Below the pieces are notes generated by a model, which worked only from the letters and a program-made list of their open reading frames with translations, ran no database searches and had not been told where the DNA came from. From DAOUAT01 sp964551735 (lineage in GTDB: Bacteria > Chloroflexota > Anaerolineae > CG2-30-64-16): 42,827 nt of DNA. The position numbers and the translations under genes were made by a program. Positions 15,117-21,333 of this stretch are shown here, in pieces (the stretch's first letter is position 1; each line of letters starts with the position of its first letter). The DNA lies in NCBI GenBank assembly GCA_964551735.1, contig CAZKEF010000048.1:1-42827 (forward strand), written 5' to 3'.

Positions 15117-16070
15117 TCACGGCAGCGCCCTCAGATATGCCTGCACCGCGCGCAGGTCGTCATCGCTCATAGTCTTGCCGATGTTCTTCCACGGCATCCC
15201 CTCTGCCACCGGGCTGCCATCAATCCGCCGACCCTCGCGAAACACGGCCATGAATTGGGCCTCGCTCATGCCGGCGGCGAACGGCTTCAGCGGCGGCGCG
15301 GGCGGCACAAAAGAGTTAGGCGGCACGCCGTCCAGCTTCGCGCCGTGGCAGTCCGCGCAGCCGCCCGCGGCGACCAGGTACCCGCCATACTCGGCGGTCG
15401 GGCCGGCCGGTGGGGTAGTCACCGAGCCCACGGGCGCCTGCGCGCTGGGCGGGAACAGGCCCGCGCCCAGAAAGAGCGCGGCCAGGAGATTCAGGTTACG
15501 CGGCGGCTGCGGGTTCTCGATCGCCGGCTGCGAGCGCAGATAGGCCACCAGCGCCTGCACATCGGCGTCGCTCAGGTGGCGATAGGCCTGCGACGGCATG
15601 GCGATCAGCGACCGGCCATCCTGGCCGATCCCCTCGCGAATCGCACGCACGATCTCGCCATCATTCCACCCCGACAACGGTCCGGCAGGCGTCAGGTTGG
15701 TGGCATAGAGCACGCCTAAAGGCGGCCCGTCCGAGATGAGGTTCTCCGTGCTGCCGCTCAACGGCAGATCCAGCGTGGGTGAGTGGCAGTCGGCGCAGCC
15801 CCAGGCCAACTGTTCGCCGCGCGCGATCTGCTCGGGCGTGCCCGACACCTTGAGGTCGGCCACCGGGTTCGCGTGGTGTCCTTCCATTTTGACGAGGCCG
15901 ATCACAGCCACCAGGCTCACCACAGCAAAGACCAGGGTCAGCAGTCCGGACAGGATGAGCCCTGACGCCTTGACCAGCAGCCGTTTCGCGCGCAGCGCCC
16001 GGCTGAAGAGCCAGGCGAAGCCCCCGGCGAACAGGACCAAGACCAACAGACTGACGATATTGCCGAACAT
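15117..16070 (-). CDS. Membrane-anchored diheme cytochrome c
   Basis: The 317-residue protein has two N-terminal hydrophobic segments (about 4-24 and 36-62) and then two class I cytochrome c domains on the outer face. Heme motifs are CADCH at 92-96 and CADCH at 238-242. Met-containing loops (IAMPSQAYRHLSD, EGMPWKNIGK) are likely sixth ligands. A Pro-rich linker (about 205-225) joins the domains. The protein probably passes electrons to a dehydrogenase or oxidase partner not seen here. ATG at 16070 has AGGAGGT upstream. It follows the small membrane protein gene by 25 bp, and both probably start from the paired-box promoter at 16609-16654. Confidence 0.9.
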   Translation of the reverse strand: MFGNIVSLLVLVLFAGGFAWLFSRALRAKRLLVKASGLILSGLLTLVFAVVSLVAVIGLVKMEGHHANPVADLKVSGTPEQIARGEQLAWGCADCHSPTLDLPLSGSTENLISDGPPLGVLYATNLTPAGPLSGWNDGEIVRAIREGIGQDGRSLIAMPSQAYRHLSDADVQALVAYLRSQPAIENPQPPRNLNLLAALFLGAGLFPPSAQAPVGSVTTPPAGPTAEYGGYLVAAGGCADCHGAKLDGVPPNSFVPPAPPLKPFAAGMSEAQFMAVFREGRRIDGSPVAEGMPWKNIGKTMSDDDLRAVQAYLRALP

Positions 16071-16095
16071 GGGAACACCTCCTGATGAACTGACC

Positions 16096-16554
16096 TTATG
16101 ACCGGCCGACCAGCCAACCCAGAACCGCGCCGTAGAGGAGATGCGCCACCCCAAAATGCACCGCCGGGATCTCCCGCAGTGCCGTTCCCGATGGCGCCGC
16201 CAGCAAACCTTGCGCTATCAGCAGCAGCGCCAGCCCGTAAGCCAATCCGATCAGCGCGCCGGCCGCGCGCCCCGCTAATCGTCCCCGCCCCACCAGCCGA
16301 TAGATCACCCCGAAGGCCAGTCCGTATACCGCCGACACCGCCAGGTGGATCAGCGCGCCGGTCAGCGGCGAGGCTGCGGCCGCTGGGTCGAAGCGGGCCA
16401 ACACGCGCGCCGGCCCTTCGCCCGCCAGCAGGCCGGTGAGTGCCAGCCAGGCCGCCATAGCGATGCCGGCGCCCACCCCGGCCAGTAGCCCCTCCACCGC
16501 CGTGTCGCCGGCCGTGCGCCGGCGTCCGGCCATCATTCTCTCTGTGCGAACCAT
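16096..16554 (-). CDS. Four-helix membrane protein of unknown function
   Basis: The 152-residue, Ala/Leu/Gly-rich protein has about four transmembrane segments (about 20-44, 62-84, 95-117, 127-149). Small conserved-looking motifs are SAVYGLAFGVIYRLVG and VAHLLYGAVLGWLVG, which resemble membrane proteins of the DUF1440/DUF6789 kind, though I cannot assign a family. ATG at 16554 has AGGAGG 7 nt upstream. It is co-oriented with and just before the diheme cytochrome c, so it may help anchor or assemble it. It is the first gene behind the paired-box promoter. Confidence 0.7.
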   Translation of the reverse strand: MVRTERMMAGRRRTAGDTAVEGLLAGVGAGIAMAAWLALTGLLAGEGPARVLARFDPAAAASPLTGALIHLAVSAVYGLAFGVIYRLVGRGRLAGRAAGALIGLAYGLALLLIAQGLLAAPSGTALREIPAVHFGVAHLLYGAVLGWLVGRS

Positions 16555-16590
16555 CTTTGCGCCTCCTGGCATACCGCCCTCCCCGAACTA

Positions 16591-16604
16591 CCGTAATCTT
16601 ACGG
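16591..16604. promoter_or_regulatory. Palindromic operator candidate CCGTAA-TC-TTACGG
   Basis: This perfect inverted repeat uses the same TTACGG core as the nearby direct repeats. It covers the predicted start site of the leftward transcript (-10 at 16614-16609). It could be a feedback or repression site for the regulator that binds the upstream boxes. Confidence 0.4.
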
Positions 16605-16608
16605 CATT

Positions 16609-16654
16609 ATTCTATTGTGCCTCCGTCCCCCAATCGTTACGGCGATCGTTACGG
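16609..16654 (-). promoter_or_regulatory. Activator-type promoter with paired CCGTAACG boxes (cytochrome operon)
   Basis: Minus strand: CCGTAACG (16654-16647), ATCG, CCGTAACG (16642-16635), ATT, 17 bp, -10 TAGAAT (16614-16609). It matches the promoter at 6138-6183 in box sequence, box spacing and distance to the -10. It lies in the divergent gap beside the SARP-like regulator. BTAD/SARP activators are known to bind direct repeats overlapping the -35 region, so this regulator is the natural candidate; that link is inferred. Confidence 0.65.
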
Positions 16655-16666
16655 TGCGGCAGATCG

Positions 16667-16695
16667 TTGCGTTTTGTCCTTTCCTGCGGTATGAT
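16667..16695 (+). promoter_or_regulatory. Predicted promoter of the SARP-like regulator
   Basis: TTGCGT (16667-16672), 17 bp, TATGAT (16690-16695). Transcription would start near 16702, leaving a leader of about 110 nt that contains a GCGGAC-type repeat. It diverges from the paired-box promoter only 12 bp away. Confidence 0.5.
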
Positions 16696-16726
16696 CTGGG
16701 TACAGTGACAAACACAGAACGCGGAC

Positions 16727-16786
16727 GCCGCGGAAACCGCGGACAACGCGGATATTCTTTCGGATTTTTCCGTGTCGTCCGCGTCC
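16727..16786. repeat. GCGGAC-type repeat with inverted ends
   Basis: Units of CGCGGAC, CGCGGAAAC, CGCGGAC and CGCGGAT on the left and GTGTCGTCCGCGTCC on the right form an imperfect inverted repeat. A relative with the same units lies at 36958-37032. It creates a false 14-codon extension at the front of the regulator gene. Confidence 0.65.
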
Positions 16787-16813
16787 TATCCCTGGAATCC
16801 AGCAGAGGAACCC

Positions 16814-19732
16814 ATGACTCACCTCACCATCCGCCTCTTGGGCGCGCCGGCCATCGAGCGTGACGCCGCGCCGGTGGTCATGGACACGCGCAAGGCCACC
16901 GCGCTCCTGGCCTACCTGGCCCTCACCGGCCGCAGCCATGCCCGCGAAACGTTGGCTGCGTTGCTTTGGCCCGAGTACGACGATGAGCACGCGCGCGGGG
17001 CCCTCCGCCGCACCCTTTCGACCCTTCGTTCGGCGCTCGGCGAGGCGCATCTGGCCGTGGATCGGGAGACGGTCGGCCTGATCCCCAGCGCCGGCCTCTG
17101 GGTGGATGTGACCGAGTTTCGGGCGCGGCTGGCGGCCTGGCGGGCGCACGGCCATCCCGCGGCCGAAGCCTGCGCCGCCTGCCTGCCGCTCCTGACCGAA
17201 GCGGCCGCGCTCTACCGCGACGATTTCCTGGCCGGCTTCACCCTGCGCGACAGCGCTGAGTTCGACGATTGGCAGTTCTCTCAGGCCGAAGGCCTGCGCG
17301 GGGAGTTGGCCGGTGCTTTAGAAAGGCTGGCGGCCGGTCACGCTGCTCAGGGTGACTTCACCAGCGCGCTGGCCGCGGCGCGGCGCTGGCTGGGGCTGGA
17401 TCCCCTGCGGGAAGAGGCGCACCGCCAGGTCATGCGACTCCTTGCGTGGGCCGATCAGCGCAACGCGGCGCTGCACCAGTATCGCGAGTGCGTGCGCATC
17501 CTGGCGGGCGAGCTAGGGGTCGCGCCGCTGGCCGAGACGACCGAATTGTACGAGGCGATCAAAGGGAACAGGTTAGCTGCCCCCACGGTAGACCTGACAG
17601 GTTTCGCCAAACCTGTCAGGTCTGCCCCTGCGAACCCTGTCAGGCCCCTGCCGTTGGTGGGCCGCACCGCCGAACTGGCGGCTTTGATCCGCGCGTGCGA
17701 ACGGCACGGGGCGGCCGGCTACCTCGTGGCTATCGAAGGCGAAGCCGGCATCGGCAAGACGCGGCTGGCCGAAGAATTGCTGGCGCACACCCGGGGCCGG
17801 GGTGCGACGGCGATCACCGTGCGCTGCTACGAGGGAGAAGCCGGCGTCGCCTATGGCCCGATCATCGAGGGTTTGCGGGCCGCGTTGGCCCAGACAGCGT
17901 GCGCCGGCCGGTTGGACGCGCTTCCGGCCCATTGGCTGGCCGAAGCCGGCCGCCTGCTGCCGGAGCTGAGCGCCCTGCGCCCCGGCCTGCCACCCCCGCC
18001 CCCGTTGGACGCGCCCGGCGGGCAGAGCCGCTTTTTCGAGGGGTTGCGCCAGGCGTTCGGCGCCATGTGCGCCGGGCCGGTCCCCAACGTGTTGTTCCTC
18101 GACGACATGCATTGGGCCGACGCCGCCTCGCTCGACTTGCTGGCCTACCTGGTCCGCCGGCTGCGGGGCCAACCGCTCTTCATCCTGGCGACCTGGCGCA
18201 GCGACGCGGGGCCGACCCTGGCTCGGCTGCGTGCGCTCGCGGCCGAGGCGCAGCGCGCAGGCCACGGCGCGCTACTGACGCTGCACCGCTTGGCGCTGGC
18301 CGATGTGCTCGAATTGGCGCGCAGCCTGGCTGCGACCGGCGCTGCGCTGCCGGAAGGCAGCGCTGGCCGGCTCTACCACGAGACGGAGGGGCTGCCGCTG
18401 TTCCTGGCCGCGTATCTCGAGGCGCTGGCGCAGGACGGGGCAGCGGGCTGGGACGGTGTGTGGGCCGTACCGCGCGGCGTGGCCGATCTCCTGGCCGGCC
18501 GGCTGGCGGCCGTGGGCGATGCCGCGCGGCAAGCGCTCCAGGCCGCGGCGGTGATCGGCCACTCCTTTGACCTGGACGCGCTGCAGGCGGTCAGCGGCCG
18601 CAGCGATGAGGAGGTCGTGTCGGCGCTGGAGGCGCTGGCCGGCCGGGGCATCGTCCGGGAGATTGCCGGAGATGAGGGTGCAACCCCGCACTACGACTTC
18701 ACCCATGAGAAGCTGCGGGCCCTGGTTTACGACGACACGAGCCTGGCCCGCCGCCGGCTGCTCCACGGCCGCGCGGCGCGGGCGCTGGCGGAACGGGCAC
18801 GCGGCCGCCGCGGGGCGGAAGCCCAGGCCGCGCCGATCGGCCGGCATTATCGGCTGGCGGGGCATGATGCCGAGGCGGCCGCGTGGCTGGCCCTGGCCGG
18901 CGATCACGCCCGCGGCCTCTACGCCAACGCCGAAGCGCTGGCCCATTATCAGGCCGCGCTGGCGTTGGGCCATCCGGAATCGAGCAGGCTGCACCAGGCG
19001 GTCGGTGACATGCACACCCTGCTTGGGGCCTACACCGCTGCGTTGGCCAGCTATGAGACGGCCGCGGCGCTGTGTGATCCTGACAGCTCTGCGCTGGTCC
19101 CGATCGAGCACAAGCTGGGCAACCTTCACGCCCGCCGCGGGGAGTGGGCGGCGGCCGAGGCGCATTACCACGCGGCGCTGACGGCGGCCCAGGCCGCGGG
19201 CCAACGCGCCGCGGCCTGCCACATCCTATCCGATGCCAGCCTGGCCGCCCACGCGCAAGGGCAGGCAGCACGCGCGTCGACGCTAGCGCGGGAGGCGCTG
19301 GCCGCCGCAGGGGCGGCCGATGACCAGTCCGGCCTGGCCCAGGCGCACAACATCCTGGGCATCCTGGCGCGCAGCCGTGGGGAAAGCGCGACCGCCATCG
19401 CACAGCTCACGCGCGGCCTGGCTATCGCTGAGCTGTTACCCGATCCCACCAGCCACATCGCCGTGCTCAACAACCTGGCGCTGGCCCGCGCTGATGGTGG
19501 AGATTTGGCAGGGGCAGCGGCCCTGGCTCAGCAGGCCCTGGCGCTCTGCGTCGAGATGGGCGACCGTCACCGCGAGGCCGCGCTGCGCAACAACCTGGCG
19601 GATCTGCTCCACGCCGCGGGCCGCGAGGCGGAGGCGATGGCCCAGCTCAAGCAGGCCGTGGTGATCTTCGCTGAGATCGGCATCCAGGCCGGCGACGCCG
19701 GGCCGGAGATCTGGAAGCTGACGGAATGGTAG
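16814..19732 (+). CDS. SARP-like transcriptional regulator: winged helix - BTAD - AAA ATPase - TPR
   Basis: The 972-residue protein has an N-terminal DNA-binding winged helix (about 1-95, opening with a LRLLG-type strand), a BTAD all-helical domain (about 97-250) and an AAA/STAND ATPase. The ATPase has Walker A GEAGIGKT (309-316) and Walker B VLFLDD (426-431), followed by HWAD. A C-terminal run of TPR helices spans about 640-950 (for example LGNLHARRGEWAAAEAHY). Large SARP/AfsR-like proteins of this kind activate nearby promoters by binding direct repeats. ATG at 16814 has AGAGGA upstream. Residues about 260-275 of the linker come from a 32-bp palindrome. It is divergent from the cytochrome operon, whose promoter has paired octamers. 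The signal is unknown. Confidence 0.92.
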   Translation: MTHLTIRLLGAPAIERDAAPVVMDTRKATALLAYLALTGRSHARETLAALLWPEYDDEHARGALRRTLSTLRSALGEAHLAVDRETVGLIPSAGLWVDVTEFRARLAAWRAHGHPAAEACAACLPLLTEAAALYRDDFLAGFTLRDSAEFDDWQFSQAEGLRGELAGALERLAAGHAAQGDFTSALAAARRWLGLDPLREEAHRQVMRLLAWADQRNAALHQYRECVRILAGELGVAPLAETTELYEAIKGNRLAAPTVDLTGFAKPVRSAPANPVRPLPLVGRTAELAALIRACERHGAAGYLVAIEGEAGIGKTRLAEELLAHTRGRGATAITVRCYEGEAGVAYGPIIEGLRAALAQTACAGRLDALPAHWLAEAGRLLPELSALRPGLPPPPPLDAPGGQSRFFEGLRQAFGAMCAGPVPNVLFLDDMHWADAASLDLLAYLVRRLRGQPLFILATWRSDAGPTLARLRALAAEAQRAGHGALLTLHRLALADVLELARSLAATGAALPEGSAGRLYHETEGLPLFLAAYLEALAQDGAAGWDGVWAVPRGVADLLAGRLAAVGDAARQALQAAAVIGHSFDLDALQAVSGRSDEEVVSALEALAGRGIVREIAGDEGATPHYDFTHEKLRALVYDDTSLARRRLLHGRAARALAERARGRRGAEAQAAPIGRHYRLAGHDAEAAAWLALAGDHARGLYANAEALAHYQAALALGHPESSRLHQAVGDMHTLLGAYTAALASYETAAALCDPDSSALVPIEHKLGNLHARRGEWAAAEAHYHAALTAAQAAGQRAAACHILSDASLAAHAQGQAARASTLAREALAAAGAADDQSGLAQAHNILGILARSRGESATAIAQLTRGLAIAELLPDPTSHIAVLNNLALARADGGDLAGAAALAQQALALCVEMGDRHREAALRNNLADLLHAAGREAEAMAQLKQAVVIFAEIGIQAGDAGPEIWKLTEW
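17591..17644. repeat. Palindromic repeat inserted in frame in the regulator gene
   Basis: GACCTGACAGGTTT (17591-17604) and AAACCTGTCAGGTC (17609-17622) form a perfect 14-bp stem with loop CGCC, followed by a further CCTGTCAGG at 17636-17644. It encodes DLTGFAKPVRS within the linker between BTAD and ATPase domains. Confidence 0.85.
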
Positions 19733-19762
19733 GCGCGGCGGGGACGGTGGCACAGGCAGGCT

Positions 19763-19790
19763 TTGTCCGCGCGTGGGGTGGTGCTATAAT
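19763..19790 (+). promoter_or_regulatory. Promoter of recO, leaderless
   Basis: TTGTCC (19763-19768), 16-bp spacer, perfect TATAAT (19785-19790). Only six bases separate the -10 from the ATG at 19797, so the start codon should be at or next to the first transcribed base. Confidence 0.7.
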
Positions 19791-19796
19791 CCCCGC

Positions 19797-20606
19797 ATGG
19801 AATCCCCGCAAGAACATCGCCAACGCCTTTATCGCCTCAGGGCCATCGTGCTGAAGCGCCGTGACATGGGCGAGGCCGACCGGCTGCTGACGGTTTTTAC
19901 GCGCGACCGGGGCAAGTTGACGTTGCTCGCCAAGGGGGTGCGCCGGCAGGCCAGCCGCAAAGCCGGCCACATCGAGCCGTTCACCTGCACGGATTTCCTG
20001 GTCGCTAAAGGCAAGAGCCTCGACCTCGTCACCCAGGCCGAGACCGTTGAGGCGCACCGCCACCTGCGCGAAGACCTGTGGCGCAGCAGTTGGGCCTACT
20101 ACGCGGTCGAGCTGGCCGACGCGTTCACTCAGGAGGCCGACCCCAACGCCTTGCTCTTTGACTTGCTGCTGGAAACGCTAGGCCGGCTGGACTCGGAGAC
20201 CGCCAACCTGGCGCTGGCGGTTCGTTACTACGAGCTACACACGCTGGCGTTGGCAGGTTATCAGCCCCAATTGTTCCGTTGCGTGCAGTGCAACGCGCTC
20301 CTCCAGCCCGAAGTGAACTTCCTCAGCCTATCGCGCGGTGGCTGCCTGTGCCCACAGCACGGCGCACACCACCCCGAGACCATCGCGTTGCCTCTGCCCG
20401 TGCTGAAAGTCCTGCGCTTCCTGCAATCTCGTGCTTGGGAAGAGGTCGCCGCGCTGCAGATCAGCCCGGAGACCGCGGCGCAGGCCGAAAGCGTGCTGGC
20501 GCGGTATATCGTGTATCACCTGGAGCACACGCTCCGGTCCAGCGCGTTCCTGGCGAAGCTCCGGCAGGCGCTGGCGGAATCCGAGGCGGATCATGCAGAT
20601 TCGTGA
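19797..20606 (+). CDS. recO: DNA repair protein RecO
   Basis: The 269-residue protein matches RecO: an N-terminal OB-fold (about 12-90, YRLRAIVLKRRDMGEADRLLTVFTRD and GKLTLLAKGVRR in separate strands), a helical core, and a zinc-ribbon-like cluster with CVQC and CLCPQH spacing (about 163-190). RecO helps load RecA and anneals strands in recombinational repair. ATG at 19797 is chosen because the -10 TATAAT ends six bases before it; the extra eight codons possible upstream would overlap the promoter. The MazG-like gene begins 14 bp before its stop. Confidence 0.93.
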   Translation: MESPQEHRQRLYRLRAIVLKRRDMGEADRLLTVFTRDRGKLTLLAKGVRRQASRKAGHIEPFTCTDFLVAKGKSLDLVTQAETVEAHRHLREDLWRSSWAYYAVELADAFTQEADPNALLFDLLLETLGRLDSETANLALAVRYYELHTLALAGYQPQLFRCVQCNALLQPEVNFLSLSRGGCLCPQHGAHHPETIALPLPVLKVLRFLQSRAWEEVAALQISPETAAQAESVLARYIVYHLEHTLRSSAFLAKLRQALAESEADHADS

Positions 20607-20988
20607 GTATCAACAGTGGCTGGAGGCGTGGGACAAAGCTCGCGGCTGGGATCGGGTCTCCCCTTCCCACACGCTGATCCACGCGTTGGAGGAGCTGGGT
20701 GAGGTGGCCCGGTTGCTATTGCAGTGGGAGGGCTACAAGGACGCGGCCAGCCCGGAGCAGCTGCGTGCCGACCTGGAGGAAGAACTCTCCGATGTTTTCG
20801 TGTTCCTGTTCAAGCTGGCCTATCAGACCGGCGTGGACGTGGAGGCGGCGCTGACGCGCGGCCAGGCGAAGGCGGATGGGCGGTATGATGACTTGGCCGA
20901 AGCCGGTGAGATGCTGGCGCGGTATCACGGCCGCCAGAGGAAGTTGCTGGCGCAGATAGTCAGCGAGCAAAGGCCAGACCAGCCATGA
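20593..20988 (+). CDS. MazG-like nucleotide pyrophosphohydrolase
   Basis: The 131-residue protein has the all-alpha NTP pyrophosphohydrolase layout. HALEELGEVARLLL (about 27-40) gives the first acidic metal-binding helix, and LEEELSDVFVFLFKLA (about 61-76) the second, matching the ExxE...ExxD pattern. Members hydrolyse non-canonical or excess NTPs, or dCTP/dUTP. The start at ATG 20593 lies inside the end of recO (14-bp overlap), with GAGG close upstream, so the genes are translationally coupled. The substrate is unknown. Confidence 0.82.
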   Translation: MQIREYQQWLEAWDKARGWDRVSPSHTLIHALEELGEVARLLLQWEGYKDAASPEQLRADLEEELSDVFVFLFKLAYQTGVDVEAALTRGQAKADGRYDDLAEAGEMLARYHGRQRKLLAQIVSEQRPDQP

Positions 20989-21048
20989 TGGCGCTTCTTC
21001 GCACTTCAGATGCTTAAGCAAGTCGTGCATACCAGCATGATCGCGGTG

Positions 21049-21079
21049 TTTGACGAAACTTGGCCGGACAGGGTATCAT
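21049..21079 (+). promoter_or_regulatory. Weak promoter ahead of the structured RNA region
   Basis: TTGACG (21049-21054) and TATCAT (21074-21079) are separated by 19 bp, longer than ideal. Transcription would start near 21086 and run through the structured region into glyQS. Confidence 0.4.
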
Positions 21080-21085
21080 GTGGCC

Positions 21086-21316
21086 GAGGGTTTCGAGAAT
21101 GTCCTGTAATGCCGTTTTCTTCTTAGAATCAGGTCGGCTTGGCTCGGGTACCGGGCCGCAGGCGTTGGGGGACTCCCGGCGCGCTGCGGCCTGCTCATCC
21201 ACGTCCAAGGCCGAGCCGGGCCATCAGGGCGATTAGTCGCGCCTGGGGCTCGATGTGATCCGTATCCCAGCATCATGACTGATGAACCGGCCTTGACCAA
21301 GCGCCGGTTTTCTTTT
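21086..21316 (+). ncRNA. Highly structured untranslated RNA or glyQS leader
   Basis: There is no coding signal in this 345-bp gap, but strong base pairing. A 12-bp helix with two G-U pairs joins GGCTTGGCTCGG (21136-21147) and CCGAGCCGGGCC (21211-21222). Inside it, GGCCGCAG (21154-21161) pairs with CTGCGGCC (21184-21191) below a GGG/CCC apical stem. CTGGGG (21243-21248) can pair with TCCCAG (21265-21270), then CATCA/TGATG forms a small hairpin, and a terminator ends the region. It could be an attenuating leader of glyQS or a separate RNA such as 6S. T-box and glycine riboswitch consensus sequences are not visible. Confidence 0.45.
21285..21316 (+). terminator. Intrinsic terminator or attenuator before glyQS
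   Basis: AACCGGC (21285-21291) pairs with GCCGGTT (21303-21309), followed by a T-rich run TTTCTTTTT. It lies only 18 bp before the glyQS ATG, so it either ends an upstream RNA or attenuates glyQS. Confidence 0.7.
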
Positions 21317-21333
21317 TCTGTGAGGTGAGAATC

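Noticed and set aside
17573..19222. Long minus-strand reading frames opposite the regulator, and similar ones opposite sbcC (26001-28358)
   Set aside because: They mirror GC-rich coding on the plus strand, have no ribosome sites or recognisable domains, and overlap genes with clear motifs.
21086..21333. T-box or glycine riboswitch before glyQS
   Set aside because: The T-box sequence (AGGGTGGNACCGCG) and glycine riboswitch core are not present; only GGGTACCGGG is seen. Kept as an unassigned structured RNA.
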